37,757 nt of DNA, taken from the NCBI GenBank assembly GCA_009692725.1, contig SHYP01000014.1, positions 1-37,757 on the forward strand, read 5' to 3'. The notes below the pieces were generated by a model, which had not been told where the DNA came from, did no database searches, and saw only the letters and a list, made by a program, of their open reading frames with translations. The translations under genes and the position numbers were made by a program. The stretch is from Dehalococcoidia bacterium (GTDB lineage: Bacteria; Chloroflexota; Dehalococcoidia; UBA2979). This document shows, piece by piece, positions 1 through 9,237 of the stretch. Positions within the stretch are counted from its first letter, which is position 1. Each line of letters opens with the position of its first letter.

Positions 1-350
<350 letters not shown>

Positions 351-651
351 AAAAACGACTCGGCGCGCCGAAGCGCTCCGAGCATCAGAGTCTGTCCATC
401 ACTAGCCAGCGACCACGTCGCCCGGTGGTGGCGCCGGCCAGGGCGTGAGCCCAGATCGGAACCATCGACGAACGGCGTGCGCCAGCCAGGATCGACGGGG
501 TCCTGTGCTGCTTCTGCCTGCTATCCAGTTGTAAATGTGCGGGTCACCGCCTGAGCGGTGGCGTCAAAGCAGGGTATGCCTGCCCCTCGTTCGCGTCAAC
601 AGGACGGGGACGGCGGCGGCAGATTGCAAGGTTCGGCGCCTGGCGCGCGCC
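351..651 (-). other. rRNA leader and tilS-16S spacer, no gene seen
   Basis: About 300 nt lie between the end of tilS and the 16S 5' end. No convincing coding frame is present. The part between the candidate promoter (571-599) and position 350 would be the transcribed leader of the rRNA operon. I did not recognise a boxA-type antitermination sequence. Long open frames on both strands here are GC-driven shadows. Confidence 0.5.
571..599 (-). promoter_or_regulatory. candidate rRNA promoter (-35/-10)
   Basis: Reading the minus strand, TTGACG (complement of 594-599) is followed after exactly 17 nt by TACCCT (complement of 571-576). Five of six bases match the sigma-70 -35 consensus, and the -10 has the TAnnnT pattern. 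It lies about 220 nt upstream of the 16S 5' end, a normal leader length. Assignment rests on consensus match and position only. Confidence 0.45.
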
Positions 652-1695
652 TCAGTCGGCGGCCGGAGCGTCGGCCGGGGCCGTGTCCGGCGACCCGGCG
701 TGGCGTTCGATGCAGGCGACATCGGCCTGCATGCGCACGCGGCCGCCCCGGAGCTCCACGGTGGCGCCGCGCCTCGACGCCGCGCGGAGCACGGCCTCGA
801 GCTGGGCACCGCTGAGCGTGAGGCCCACGGCGGCAGCCGCCTGGAGCACGACGCGCGCGCCGACGGCGAGCGGCTGGCTGCGGAGCCAGGCGCGCGGGAT
901 GTGCACGCCGTCGCCTTCGACGTGGACGCGGCCCTGCGCAAGCTCCGCAGCGAGCGCGTCGAGAGTGGCGGCGTCCGCTCGTGCACGGTCGGCGAAGGCG
1001 GCGATCGCCTGACTGGCGCGTGGGTTGAGCGCGCGCAGCTCCGGGATCACGCGCAGGCGCACGCGATTGCGCGCGAGATCGAGCAGCTCGTTGCTCGCGT
1101 CGTGGCGCGCCGTTACCCCTCGCGCGTCGAGGTAGGCGCTGACGGCAGCGCGCGGCTCCCTGAGCAGCGGCCGCGCGACGCACAGCCCGCCACCCCCGCT
1201 GATGGGCCAGCGGGAGAGGGGCGCCATGCCGGCCACGCCGCTGAGCCCGCTGCCGCGCGTAAGTCGCAGGATGACGGTCTCCGCCTGGTCGTCCTGGGTG
1301 TGTCCGGTGACGCAGACGCGGGCGCCTGCCGCCCGGCAGTCCGCGGCGAGCCAGCCGTAGCGCGCGCGACGCGCGGCCGCTTCACCGCGGGTGGCGCCGG
1401 GGTCGGCGAGGCCGTCGACGTAGCGGGCGCCGGCTCCGCGCGCGAGCGCGCGTACGGCGGCGCAGTCCGCGGCCGTCTCCGCGCGCGAGCGCCAGCCGTG
1501 GTCGAAGTACGCCGCGGTCACGAGCCCCGGCCGGGCGTGGGTGCGCGCAACCGCGAGCAGCGTGGCGCTCGAATCGGCACCGCCCGAACAGGCGACGACG
1601 AGGGGTTCATCGCTCGCGACGCCCGCGTCGGCGAGCGCACGGCGGACACGTCGCTCGAAGGCCGCGGCGGCGCGGGTCGGCCTGGTGGGTTCCAC
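652..1695 (-). CDS. tilS: tRNA(Ile)-lysidine synthase
   Basis: ATP-dependent enzyme that converts cytidine 34 of the CAU-anticodon tRNA-Ile to lysidine, so that the tRNA reads AUA. The N-terminal PP-loop ATPase signature SGGADSS is at about residues 37-43, followed by the family's TGHTQDDQAET block (the usual GHHxDDQAET). The protein is about 347 aa, so it has the catalytic domain plus a middle domain and a short C-terminal part. The open frame continues far upstream through the neighbouring genes. GTG at 1693-1695 is chosen because it lies just past the end of the FtsB-like gene and gives a normal N-terminus ahead of the PP-loop. The neighbour order FtsB/DivIC-tilS is common in bacteria. The exact start is uncertain. 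Confidence 0.92.
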   Translation of the reverse strand: MEPTRPTRAAAAFERRVRRALADAGVASDEPLVVACSGGADSSATLLAVARTHARPGLVTAAYFDHGWRSRAETAADCAAVRALARGAGARYVDGLADPGATRGEAAARRARYGWLAADCRAAGARVCVTGHTQDDQAETVILRLTRGSGLSGVAGMAPLSRWPISGGGGLCVARPLLREPRAAVSAYLDARGVTARHDASNELLDLARNRVRLRVIPELRALNPRASQAIAAFADRARADAATLDALAAELAQGRVHVEGDGVHIPRAWLRSQPLAVGARVVLQAAAAVGLTLSGAQLEAVLRAASRRGATVELRGGRVRMQADVACIERHAGSPDTAPADAPAAD

Positions 1696-1739
1696 GCGGG
1701 AAGCGTACCCGTCGCGGTCCAGACATGCTTGCGCTGGCG

Positions 1740-2099
1740 CTAGCGTGCGAACAACGCCTCCCACCAGCGCTGGCCGGGGCGGCGTTCTGGCTGCGCAGCG
1801 CCGGGCGCATCCACAAGCACGGCCGTCTCCCCCGGCCGCACGAGGCCAAACTGCGCGCGCGCCATCGCCTCGACGTACTCGTCGGAGGCGATGTATTCGC
1901 GCAGGCCGATCAGCTCGGCGCGCCGGACGCGCAGCTCGTCGACCTCGTGCGTGAGCGCGCGGCGCTCGTCGTGCAGGCGGTAGGTCTGCGCGGCGGTCTG
2001 GGCGCCGGCGTACAGGAACAGCCCGACGAGCAGCGACGCGACGGCGAGCACCATCTGCGCCGGGCCAAAAGACGGCAGGCGAACGCCAGAGAGACGCAT
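1740..2099 (-). CDS. FtsB/DivIC-like septum formation initiator
   Basis: Small bitopic membrane protein of about 119 aa. It has a short basic N-terminus, one transmembrane helix (about residues 15-35) and then a coiled-coil stretch rich in Leu, Glu and Arg (about 40-75). It ends with the family's LVRPGE-type motif (FGLVRPGETAVLV). Proteins of this family bridge FtsL and FtsQ-type proteins in the divisome. The ATG at 2097-2099 is preferred over one 33 nt upstream because a GAGG ribosome site lies about 11 nt before it and it places the membrane helix near the N-terminus. It lies 44 bp upstream of tilS. Confidence 0.83.
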   Translation of the reverse strand: MRLSGVRLPSFGPAQMVLAVASLLVGLFLYAGAQTAAQTYRLHDERRALTHEVDELRVRRAELIGLREYIASDEYVEAMARAQFGLVRPGETAVLVDAPGAAQPERRPGQRWWEALFAR

Positions 2100-2195
2100 C
2101 GTGCTTCGATCCTCGTGCCGCCCGCCGAGCATCGAACGCTACCAGAGGTGGCGGATGCGGGCAACGCGCGAGCCTGGCGGCACGGCCGCGGGGGC

Positions 2196-2843
2196 TCAGT
2201 CCTCGGCCAGGTGGCACTGCTCGTTCAGCTGCACGACGGCCCAGCGGTCGTCCGCGCGCAGCTCGACGATGCTCAGCGAGGCGAGGTCCACACGGAACTG
2301 CCGGAACGCGCGCAGCGGCACGCCCAGCGCGTGGCAAAGCAGCGCGTGCAGCGCGAGGTTGTGCGAGACGACCGCGACCACGCGGTCGGCGTCGGCGCCC
2401 GTCTGGTGCACGGCCGTGGCAGCGTCGATGGCCGCGATCGCGGCGCGCATGCGCAGCTGCGCCTCGCCCATCGACTCGCCGCCGGGGATGCGCAGCGTGG
2501 CGGGATCGTCGTCGCGCCAGCGCTGGAGGAAGTCGGGGTGACGCGCGCGCATCTCCTCGCCGGTCAACCCGTCGAGCTCGCCGTGGTCGACCTCGGCGAG
2601 GCGCGCGTCGGTGACGATGGCGAGGCCGCACGCAGCGGCGATCGCGCCCGCGGTCTGCTGCGCGCGCGAGGCGGGGCTCGCGTAGAGCGCAGAGGGTCGC
2701 AGGCCGCGCACGCGCTCGGCGACGGCGGCCGCCTGCGAGTGTCCACGCGCGTTCAGCTCGACCTCGCGGCGCCCCTGCGTGCGCCCGGCCGCGTTGCTAT
2801 CGGTCTGCCCGTGGCGGATCAGCAGCAGCCGCAGCGTGGACAT
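2196..2843 (-). CDS. histidine phosphatase family protein (phosphoglycerate mutase-like)
   Basis: Protein of 215 aa with the RHG phosphohistidine motif at residues 10-12 (LLLIRHGQTDSN). It also has the second-half VVSHNLAL block that carries the other catalytic His, and the acidic EVDHGELDG region. These proteins dephosphorylate small phosphorylated metabolites through a phosphohistidine intermediate. The substrate cannot be told from sequence; cofactor-dependent mutase, alpha-ribazole phosphatase and broad phosphatase are all possible. The ATG at 2841-2843 opens the frame. It is in line with neighbours on the same strand (10 bp from the upstream gene), which suggests cotranscription. Confidence 0.88.
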   Translation of the reverse strand: MSTLRLLLIRHGQTDSNAAGRTQGRREVELNARGHSQAAAVAERVRGLRPSALYASPASRAQQTAGAIAAACGLAIVTDARLAEVDHGELDGLTGEEMRARHPDFLQRWRDDDPATLRIPGGESMGEAQLRMRAAIAAIDAATAVHQTGADADRVVAVVSHNLALHALLCHALGVPLRAFRQFRVDLASLSIVELRADDRWAVVQLNEQCHLAED

Positions 2844-2852
2844 GCCCCGACC

Positions 2853-3527
2853 CTACTCGAAGCGGCCGCGCGTGCGCCATGCGCGCAGCGCGACGCGCGG
2901 ACGCGCAGCCTCGATGGCCGTGCGCACGAGTGTGCCCGGCACGGCGAGCGCCGCGACGCCGAGCGCCGCGAGCACCGACGCGGGGCGGGCGCCGCGCCCC
3001 GGCTCGAGCGTGATGCGCATGCGCAGCCGCGCGCACGCGTCGCCTTCAGCGGCCGGCAACAGCTCGAGCGCGAGCACCGCGGCGCGCAGGTCGATGCGGC
3101 GGGTGCGCTCGCCGCGGCGCTCCTCCCACGGCAACGCCTGGCGCGCGAGGAACGCCGCGACCTGCTCGCGCAGCGCGGGCGCGGCGGCGGCGGGAAGGGC
3201 CAGCTCGTACTCTGCCCAGCGCACGGAGGCGGAGAGCGAGGGCAGGCGTTCGCCGATGTCCTCGACGCTCACGGGCGCGAGGGCGGTGGGGAGCGCGGCG
3301 CAGAGGGCGGCGCACGCGCGCTCGGGGTCGGCGTAGCCGGCGAGCCACAGGTCGAGCAGCTCCCGCTCGCCGGTCGTTTCCGGCGGCAGCGGCGGACCGA
3401 GCTCGATGCGGTGGCGTCCACCGCCGGCGGGCACGAGCGGCAGCCGGGCGGCGACGCACGCCTCCGCCCATGCGCGCGTGAGCTCGCCGCTGGTCAACGC
3501 GCAGGCGTCGCCGGTGCGGCGGTACAT
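2853..3527 (-). CDS. DUF2344 (radical SAM-associated TIGR03936-type) protein
   Basis: About 224 aa. The N-terminus (VMYRRTGDACALTSGELTRA, then RHRIELGPPLP) follows the DUF2344 pattern of YRKTG, a paired-helix segment and FGPPLP. In other genomes DUF2344 is often encoded beside, or fused to, a radical SAM protein, but none is visible here. The first in-frame ATG is at 3525-3527. The family usually has about 6-8 more residues (RLRV before YRRTG), and the frame stays open upstream without ATG, GTG or TTG. The true start may be a rare codon near 3552, where AAGGGAAG sits a few bases upstream of an ATC. Function unknown. Confidence 0.7.
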   Translation of the reverse strand: MYRRTGDACALTSGELTRAWAEACVAARLPLVPAGGGRHRIELGPPLPPETTGERELLDLWLAGYADPERACAALCAALPTALAPVSVEDIGERLPSLSASVRWAEYELALPAAAAPALREQVAAFLARQALPWEERRGERTRRIDLRAAVLALELLPAAEGDACARLRMRITLEPGRGARPASVLAALGVAALAVPGTLVRTAIEAARPRVALRAWRTRGRFE

Positions 3528-3613
3528 GACGCGCAGTCGTTGCCTCGTGATGGCCGCTTCCCTTCTGCACGCACCGTCTGCACGTGGGTGGTCGCGCGCA
3601 GTGCCCGTCCATG

Positions 3614-4528
3614 CTAGCGCGGCACGACGCTCGGCACCGCAGCGAGCACCTCTGACACCATGGTCACGCGCACGCCGGCGGCGCGCAGGCGGCGCAACAC
3701 CTCGGGGAGCGCGTCGCGCGTGGCGTCCGAGTCGCAGTGGCTGACCGTGATCACACCGCCGCCGAGCGCCGCGGCGCGCTCGAGGTTCGCCGCGACTTCA
3801 GACGCCGTGAAGCCGCGCCAGTCGCCGGAGTCGCTGGTGACCAGGCCGAGCGTGTCGCGCTCGATCGTCCAGAAGACGTGCACGGGCCAGTCGGCGCGCG
3901 CCGCGGACGCGAGCACGCGCGCGTCGCGAGCGCCCGACGGCGCGCGCCACAGCGGCCGCGTGGAGCGGCCCGTCGCGGCGACGATGGCCGCGTCCGCGCG
4001 CTCGAGGTCGCGCGCGATCGCCTCGTCGCTGAGGCCGCGATAGTCGGGGTGGGCGTGGCTGTGGTTCGCCACCTCGTGGCGCTCGCCGATCGCGCGCGCG
4101 AGCTCCGGGTACGCCTCCACCCACTGCCCGATCAGGAAGAACGTGACCGAGACATCAGCCTCGCGCAACGCGTCGAGGATCGCCGCCGTCGGGCCGGCGT
4201 GACCACCGCAGTCGAAGCTGAGCGCGAGCGTGCGGCCCTCGCGGGCGCCGCGCGACACCTCGAGGGGCTCGCTCGGCGCGGCTGGCGCGGCCGGCGCGGG
4301 ACGAGGGGCGGGCGACGTGGCAGGGGCCCTGGCGGCAGCCGTGGCGCGCGGCGGCTCGGCTGCGCTCGACGGGGCGCTCATGGGCGTCGCGGCGGGAGTC
4401 GCGGCCGCCGACGCGCTCGCTGCGGCGTCGTGCGCCGTGGTCGACCCCGGTGGTGGCGCTTCAGCGCTCCCCGGCCCCCCACAGCCGATCGCGACGCAGG
4501 CGCAGGCCACGAGCAGGCGCGCGATCAC
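3614..4528 (-). CDS. polysaccharide deacetylase (NodB) lipoprotein
   Basis: About 304 aa. A lipoprotein signal peptide is followed by a lipobox ending at Cys16 (VAIGC). Then comes an Ala/Pro/Ser/Thr-rich linker to about residue 90, and a NodB homology domain. Visible NodB motifs are the first motif LSFDCGG (metal/catalytic Asp), the second motif HSHAH with the two zinc-binding histidines, and RAPSG. Such enzymes remove N-acetyl groups from cell-wall or extracellular glycans on the outer face of the membrane. The motif-1 variant FDCGG instead of FDDG keeps one Asp. The start is GTG (4526-4528), overlapping the meaB stop by 4 bp (GTGA), so translation is probably coupled. Confidence 0.87.
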   Translation of the reverse strand: MIARLLVACACVAIGCGGPGSAEAPPPGSTTAHDAAASASAAATPAATPMSAPSSAAEPPRATAAARAPATSPAPRPAPAAPAAPSEPLEVSRGAREGRTLALSFDCGGHAGPTAAILDALREADVSVTFFLIGQWVEAYPELARAIGERHEVANHSHAHPDYRGLSDEAIARDLERADAAIVAATGRSTRPLWRAPSGARDARVLASAARADWPVHVFWTIERDTLGLVTSDSGDWRGFTASEVAANLERAAALGGGVITVSHCDSDATRDALPEVLRRLRAAGVRVTMVSEVLAAVPSVVPR

Positions 4529-5493
4529 GCCTCGTGCGTGTCCCGCCCGTGCCGCCAGACCGCGGCGAGCAGCGTCTGCGCGGCATCGCGCGGGTCGCGG
4601 CGACGCATCGCGACCTCCTCGACGAGGGCGGCGAGCACGCCCTCGTGCGCGGCAGTGGCGAGCGCCTGGCGGTAGAGGGCAGCGCGGGCGAGCGCGACGA
4701 TCTGTGCGCGCGCCAGCTCGCGGCGCTCGGCGGCGGCGTGCGCGGAGCCGCGCAGGTACGCGCGATGTGCATCGAGCGCGTCGGCGAGCTCGCCGATGCC
4801 GTCGTGCGTGCGCGCGACGGTCTTCACGATCGGCGGCGTCCAGCCGCGCGGCGGCGCGATCGCCAGCAGCCCACGCAGCTGCATCACCGTGGTCTCCACG
4901 CCGGCGAGATCGGCCTTGTTGACGACCATCACCTGCGCGATCTCCATGAGCCCGGCCTTCATCGACTGCACGTCGTCGCCGCCGGCGGGCATCGACACCA
5001 GCACCGTGCTCTCGGTGGCGGTCGCGACCTCGACCTCGTCCTGGCCCGCGCCGACGGTCTCGACGATCACGATGTCGTAGCCGGCGGCGTCCAGCACGTC
5101 GACGACGCCGGACGCGGCCTCCGCGAGCCCGCCGAGGTTCCCGCGCGAGGCCATCGAACGCATGAACACGCCGGCGTCGGCGGTCAGGTCTTGCATGCGG
5201 ATGCGGTCACCGAGGATCGCGCCGTGCGAGAACGGCGAGGACGGGTCGACCGCGACGATCCCGACAGTGCGCCCACGCCGGCGCTCCTCGCGCGCGAGCG
5301 CGCCGACGAGCGTCGACTTGCCGACGCCTGCCGAACCGGTCACGCCGATGGTGTGCGCGCCGCCGGTGCGCGGGTAGAGCCCGGCAAGCACGGCGCGCCC
5401 GGCCGCCGAGTCCGCCTCGACGTGGGTGATCGCGCGAGCGAGCGCACGCCTGTCGCCCGCGGGGACACGCGCGATGAGCTCGGCAGCGTCCAA
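4525..5493 (-). CDS. meaB: methylmalonyl-CoA mutase-associated GTPase MeaB
   Basis: G3E-family P-loop GTPase of 322 aa that loads and protects the adenosylcobalamin cofactor of methylmalonyl-CoA mutase. The Walker A motif GSAGVGKST is at about residues 53-61. The sequence then follows the family: VDPSSPFSHGAILGDRIRM, then the ETVGAGQDE block, then NKAD for guanine recognition. The start is TTG (5491-5493), placed directly after the stop of the B12-binding subunit gene with no spacing. No ATG or GTG in this frame fits the N-terminus. The neighbours are the mutase subunits it serves, which strengthens the call. Confidence 0.95.
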   Translation of the reverse strand: MDAAELIARVPAGDRRALARAITHVEADSAAGRAVLAGLYPRTGGAHTIGVTGSAGVGKSTLVGALAREERRRGRTVGIVAVDPSSPFSHGAILGDRIRMQDLTADAGVFMRSMASRGNLGGLAEAASGVVDVLDAAGYDIVIVETVGAGQDEVEVATATESTVLVSMPAGGDDVQSMKAGLMEIAQVMVVNKADLAGVETTVMQLRGLLAIAPPRGWTPPIVKTVARTHDGIGELADALDAHRAYLRGSAHAAAERRELARAQIVALARAALYRQALATAAHEGVLAALVEEVAMRRRDPRDAAQTLLAAVWRHGRDTHEA

Positions 5494-5904
5494 CTACGCG
5501 CGCTCTTTGGCGTGCTCGCGAACGAACTCGATGATCTGCGTCGTGTCGGTGCCGGGGCCGAAGACGCCGGCGAAGCCCATCGCCTGCACGGCGGGCACGT
5601 CGGCCTGCGGGATGATGCCGCCGCAGAACAGCAGCACGTCGTCGACGCCGCGCTTCTTGAGCTCGGCGACAACGCGCGGGAACAGCTCGAGGTGCGCGCC
5701 CGACAGGATCGACAGGCCGACGACATCGACGTCTTCCTGCAGCGCGGCCTCTGCGATCATCTCGGGGGTCTGGCGGATGCCGGTGTAGATCACTTCCATG
5801 CCAGCGTCGCGCAGCGCCCGCGCGACCACCTTCGCGCCGCGATCGTGGCCGTCGAGGCCCGGCTTCGCGATCAGCACGCGGATGGTGCGCTGTTCCGTGG
5901 TCAT
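5494..5904 (-). CDS. methylmalonyl-CoA mutase small, B12-binding subunit
   Basis: Stand-alone cobalamin-binding domain of 136 aa. The DxHxxG motif that ligates cobalt is seen as DGHDRG, with His20. It is followed by the family's [11 protein letters not shown] and [10 protein letters not shown] segments. In split mutases this subunit pairs with a separate ~550-aa TIM-barrel subunit, here encoded at 7258-8910. GAGGG lies 4 nt before the ATG at 5902-5904. The stop abuts the meaB TTG start. It could in principle serve another acyl-CoA mutase, but only one large subunit is encoded in the window. Confidence 0.95.
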   Translation of the reverse strand: MTTEQRTIRVLIAKPGLDGHDRGAKVVARALRDAGMEVIYTGIRQTPEMIAEAALQEDVDVVGLSILSGAHLELFPRVVAELKKRGVDDVLLFCGGIIPQADVPAVQAMGFAGVFGPGTDTTQIIEFVREHAKERA

Positions 5905-5932
5905 CTCGCCCTCCTGGGCTACGCGCGGGGCT

Positions 5933-6742
5933 CTAGGCGCTCGCGATGAGCTGGATGGCCAGCCCGAACGCCTGCTCGGCCGGGATCGTCGCGGTCATGG
6001 TACCCGGCAGCGCGCCCGGCGAGGGGTCCGGCAGCGTCAGCCCGGCGGCGCGGTAGCGGGCGACCTCGGCGGTAAGGTCCGCCACCCGCACGGCGATCAT
6101 CGAGGCGGCGCGCTCGCCCTCGGTCGCGATCGCCTGGGCGGCCGGCGAGTCCGGGCCGTCCGGGGCGACGAGCTCGACGATGCACTGGCCGCAGAGCAGC
6201 TGGCCGATGCGCAGCCCGCGCGCCTGCACCGTCCCGCGCAGCTCCAGGCCGAGCACGCTGCGCCACGTCTGCGCCGCGACGTCGAGGTCCGCGACGCGCG
6301 CCACGACGTGGTCGAAGCCGCGGGCGCTCGAGACGTGCGCGCCGGCGGGCGGCTGCGCGAGCTCGATCAGCACGCCGTGCATCGAGCGCGGGTGGATGAA
6401 CGCCACCTCGCCCGCGAGCCCGCGGCGCGGCGCCTGGTCGATCAGCTCGACGCCCTGCCCCTGCAGCCGCGCGAGCTCGCCGCGGATGTCCGGCGTGTTG
6501 AAACAGATGTGGTGCAGCGCCGGTCCGCGGCTGGCGAGGAAGCGCGCAACGCCCGTGTCGTCGCGCACGGGCTCGAGCAGCTCGATCTCGTTCTCGCCCA
6601 GCTCGAGCAGCACGCCGCGCACGCCCTGCTCCTCGATCACCTCGTCGGCGGTGACGCGCAGGCCCATGATGTCGCGGTAGAAGCGCAGCGCCTCGTCGGC
6701 GCTCGGCAGCACAACGCCCACGTGGTGCACACGATCGATCAT
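5933..6742 (-). CDS. mce: methylmalonyl-CoA epimerase with a second VOC domain
   Basis: About 269 aa. Residues 1-130 match methylmalonyl-CoA epimerase: IDRVHHVGV at the N-terminus, [16 protein letters not shown] and GVLIELAQ. They supply likely metal ligands His7, Glu52, His78 and Glu127. The enzyme interconverts (2S)- and (2R)-methylmalonyl-CoA. Usual epimerases are about 130-150 aa; this one continues into a second glyoxalase-like unit (about 140-265, starting [13 protein letters not shown]). It may be a fused pseudo-dimer or a separate function. The start ATG at 6740-6742 has a run of six G just upstream. It lies between the B12 subunit and the DinB-like gene in the same operon. Confidence 0.85.
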   Translation of the reverse strand: MIDRVHHVGVVLPSADEALRFYRDIMGLRVTADEVIEEQGVRGVLLELGENEIELLEPVRDDTGVARFLASRGPALHHICFNTPDIRGELARLQGQGVELIDQAPRRGLAGEVAFIHPRSMHGVLIELAQPPAGAHVSSARGFDHVVARVADLDVAAQTWRSVLGLELRGTVQARGLRIGQLLCGQCIVELVAPDGPDSPAAQAIATEGERAASMIAVRVADLTAEVARYRAAGLTLPDPSPGALPGTMTATIPAEQAFGLAIQLIASA

Positions 6743-6787
6743 CGAACCCCCCGCCCGTACTGGCACTCCGCCATGTCGCTGCGCTGC

Positions 6788-7258
6788 CTAGAGTCCCTGT
6801 GCCCGGCGCCACACCTCGATCTGCGGCGCGTGCTCGCGATCGTGGTTCGCGCTGCTCGCGAGGCGGCGCGGCGTGCGCCCCTCGGCGTAGCGATCCGGGT
6901 CCAGCACGCGCAGCCCGCGCACGGCGGCGTCGTGCCGCTCGCGCGCCGCGCGCAGGCGGCCGAGCACCTGCTCCCAGGACAGCTCGCGCGCCTCGGCGAC
7001 GCGCGCTGCGTTGAACGCGTCGTCGTCGTTCGCGTAGCCGGGGATCACCGGCCGCTCGCCCTGCGCGACGAGCTCCAGAGCCGCCGCGAAGCCGTCCTGC
7101 CATGTCGCCAGGTGCGCGACCACGTCCTTCACCGACCACTCGCCGAGCGCGCGCTCCAGCCGGCGCTCCGCCGGCAGCGCGTCGACGGCCTGCAGCAGCG
7201 CGGCGCGCGCGACCGCGTTGTCCTCGAGCACCGCGTCGAGCGCGTCGGCGTCGGCCAT
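6788..7258 (-). CDS. DinB/ClbS-like four-helix-bundle protein
   Basis: About 156 aa. The segment EWSVKDVVAHLATWQDGF is typical of DinB-superfamily and ClbS/DfsB proteins, and a C-terminal histidine (ANHDREHA region) would complete a three-His metal site. Family members are often metal-dependent hydrolases or thiol-transferases; the substrate is unknown. The start ATG (7256-7258) overlaps the stop of the mutase large-subunit gene by 4 bp (ATGA). It is therefore probably translated together with the mutase, an unusual companion for this pathway. The larger open frame running upstream to 8260 is the shadow of the mutase gene and is not used. Confidence 0.82.
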   Translation of the reverse strand: MADADALDAVLEDNAVARAALLQAVDALPAERRLERALGEWSVKDVVAHLATWQDGFAAALELVAQGERPVIPGYANDDDAFNAARVAEARELSWEQVLGRLRAARERHDAAVRGLRVLDPDRYAEGRTPRRLASSANHDREHAPQIEVWRRAQGL

Positions 7259-8910
7259 CAGATGGTCAGCACTTCCTGGTACTCGCCCCACTCGTCGCGC
7301 AGCACGTTGCAGATCTCGCCGATGGTCGCATACGCCTCGACGGCCTCGATCAGCAGCGGGACCATGTTCTCGGAGCCTTGGGCGGCCGCGCGGATGCGCG
7401 TGAGCGCCGCGTCGACGGCCGCGCCGTCGCGGCGCGCACGCAGCGCCTGCAGCCGCTCGACCTGCTTGCGCGCGATGGCCGCCTCCACGCGCATCGTCTC
7501 CGGCACCACGACGGTGCCGGTCTGGAATTGGTTCACGCCGACGACGATGCGCTCCTTCGTCTCCGCCATGCGCTGCAGCCGGAACGCGCTCTCCTGGATC
7601 TCGCGCTGCTGATAGCCTTGCTCGATGCAGGCGAGCGCGCCGCCCATGTCCTCGATGCGCGCGAGGTACGCGTTCGCCTCGTCCTCGACGCGGTCCGTGA
7701 GCGCTTCGATGTAGTACGAGCCGGCGAGCGGATCGATCACGTCCGCGACGCCGGTCTCGTAGCCGATGATCTGCTGCGTGCGCAGCGCGAGCTCGACGGC
7801 GGCCTCGGTGGGCAACGCGAGCGCCTCGTCGTAGGAGTTCGTGTGCAGCGACTGCGTGCCGCCGAGCACGGCCGACATCGCCTGGAAGCCGGTGCGCAAC
7901 AGGTTGTTGAGCGGCTGCTGCGCGGTGAGCGTCGCGCCGCCGGTCTGCGTGTGGAAGCGCAGCATCTGGAGCCGGGGGTTCGTCGCGCCGTAGCGCTCCC
8001 TCGCGATCTTCGCCCACATGCGACGCGAGGCGCGGAACTTCGCGACTTCCTCCAGGAAGTTGGAGTGGCACGCCCAGAAGAACGAGAGCCGCCCCGCGAT
8101 GTCGTCGAACTTCAGCCCGCTCGCGAGGGCCGCGTCGCAGTACTCGATGGCGTTGGCGAAGGTGAACGCGAGCTCTTGCGCGGCGGTGCAGCCCGCTTCG
8201 CGCATGTGGTAGCCCGAGATCGAGATGGTGTTCCACTCCGGCAGCTCGTCGCGGCACCATGCGAACACGTCGGTGATCAGGCGCAGCGAGGGGCGTGGCG
8301 GGAAGATATAGGTGCCGCGCGCGATGTACTCCTTAAGCACGTCGTGCTGGATCGTGCCGCCAACCTTCGCGAGGTCCGCACCCTGCTTCTTGGCGGCGGC
8401 GACGTACATCACGAGCAGGATGGAGCCGGTTGCGTTGATGGTCATCGAGGTCGTGACCTTGTCGAGCGGCAGGCCGGCGGTTAACACTTCCATGTCGGCG
8501 AGCGAGGCGATCGCCACGCCTACCTTGCCGACCTCGCCCTCGGCGCGCGGGTCGTCGGAGTCGTAGCCGATCTGCGTGGGCAGGTCGAAGGCGACGGAGA
8601 GGCCGGTCTGGCCCTGCTCCAGCAGGAACTTGTAGCGGCGATTGGACTCTTCGGCGTCGCCGAAGCCCGCGTACTGGCGCATGGTCCACAGGCGGCCGCG
8701 GTACATCGTGGGCTGGACGCCGCGTGTGAACGGGTACTCGCCGGGGTAGCCGAGCTTCTCGTGGTAGCTCCAGTCGGCCAGCGCCTCGGGGCCGTAGACG
8801 GCGTCGACCTCGGCGCCGGACGAACTCTCGAAGCGCGGCTGGCGCTCGCCAGCGCGCTCGGTCGCCTTGCGGTAGGGCCCCTCGAGCCACTCGGGCGTGC
8901 TCAGACTCAC
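7258..8910 (-). CDS. methylmalonyl-CoA mutase large subunit
   Basis: About 550 aa, the usual length of the TIM-barrel subunit without its own B12 domain. It uses adenosylcobalamin to interconvert methylmalonyl-CoA and succinyl-CoA. Signature stretches include [19 protein letters not shown] and [20 protein letters not shown]. Two positions that separate methylmalonyl- from isobutyryl- and 2-hydroxyisobutyryl-CoA mutases can be read: Tyr80 in RQYAGF and Arg198 in ARGTYIFPP. Both have the methylmalonyl type (isobutyryl mutases have Phe and Gln). His235 in SGYHMREAG is the catalytic His. The start GTG (8908-8910) is preceded by GGAGGG. Longer upstream frames are rejected as they lack family sequence. 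Confidence 0.95.
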   Translation of the reverse strand: MSLSTPEWLEGPYRKATERAGERQPRFESSSGAEVDAVYGPEALADWSYHEKLGYPGEYPFTRGVQPTMYRGRLWTMRQYAGFGDAEESNRRYKFLLEQGQTGLSVAFDLPTQIGYDSDDPRAEGEVGKVGVAIASLADMEVLTAGLPLDKVTTSMTINATGSILLVMYVAAAKKQGADLAKVGGTIQHDVLKEYIARGTYIFPPRPSLRLITDVFAWCRDELPEWNTISISGYHMREAGCTAAQELAFTFANAIEYCDAALASGLKFDDIAGRLSFFWACHSNFLEEVAKFRASRRMWAKIARERYGATNPRLQMLRFHTQTGGATLTAQQPLNNLLRTGFQAMSAVLGGTQSLHTNSYDEALALPTEAAVELALRTQQIIGYETGVADVIDPLAGSYYIEALTDRVEDEANAYLARIEDMGGALACIEQGYQQREIQESAFRLQRMAETKERIVVGVNQFQTGTVVVPETMRVEAAIARKQVERLQALRARRDGAAVDAALTRIRAAAQGSENMVPLLIEAVEAYATIGEICNVLRDEWGEYQEVLTI

Positions 8911-9078
8911 GTTGCCCTCCGGTCTGCCACACACCCGGCCGCTGCGCGCGCCCGTATGGGGCCGCGAGGCGCGCGGGCGCGAGCGCTTACGTCGCGCCGG
9001 AGTGTAGCCAGCCGTCGAGAGCCGCCGCAACCGGGCGCACCGGCACCCGGCGGCTGTCTGGACTCCGGCGTGGAATGC
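8911..9078. other. spacer between the mutase gene and tRNA-Val
   Basis: This 168-nt spacer should hold the promoter of the mutase operon. I could not pick a convincing -35/-10 pair. An imperfect GC-rich inverted repeat (GCCGCC..CCGGG / CCCGG..CGGC, about 9021-9054) lies just downstream of the tRNA-Val gene in its direction of transcription and could act as its terminator. There is no T-run after it. Confidence 0.35.
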
Positions 9079-9155
9079 TGGTGGGCGATGGAGGGCTCGA
9101 ACCTCCGACCTTCCGGGTGTAAACCGGACGCTCTGACCAGCTGAGCTAATCGCCC
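9079..9155 (-). tRNA. tRNA-Val (anticodon TAC)
   Basis: The minus strand folds as a full cloverleaf. The acceptor is GGGCGAT pairing with ATCGCCC. The D-arm is GCTCAGCTGGTCAGAGC. The anticodon arm is TCCGG-TTTACAC-CCGGA with anticodon TAC (reads GUA, Val). The T-arm is GGAGGTTCGAGCCCTCC. The discriminator base A (9082) is followed by an encoded CCA (9081-9079). All stems pair perfectly. Confidence 0.96.
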
Positions 9156-9237
9156 TGCGCCGAGGAGCACGCTGCTTCGCGCCGCCATCGATGCTAGGCA
9201 GCGGCCGATCGAGGGGTCAAGGTCACCCGTCACTCGG

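Noticed and set aside
535..1743. 402-aa plus-strand open frame opposite tilS
   Set aside because: Arg/Ala/Gly-rich composition with no family pattern; opposite a clear tilS gene. High-GC shadow.
652..2631. N-terminal extension of the tilS frame to 659 aa
   Set aside because: The extra sequence overlaps the FtsB-like and histidine phosphatase genes and is Arg-rich; a start at 1695 gives a normal TilS.
8761..9144. 127-aa plus-strand frame ending across tRNA-Val
   Set aside because: Its tail ([17 protein letters not shown]) is the translated antisense of the tRNA, a well-known false peptide.
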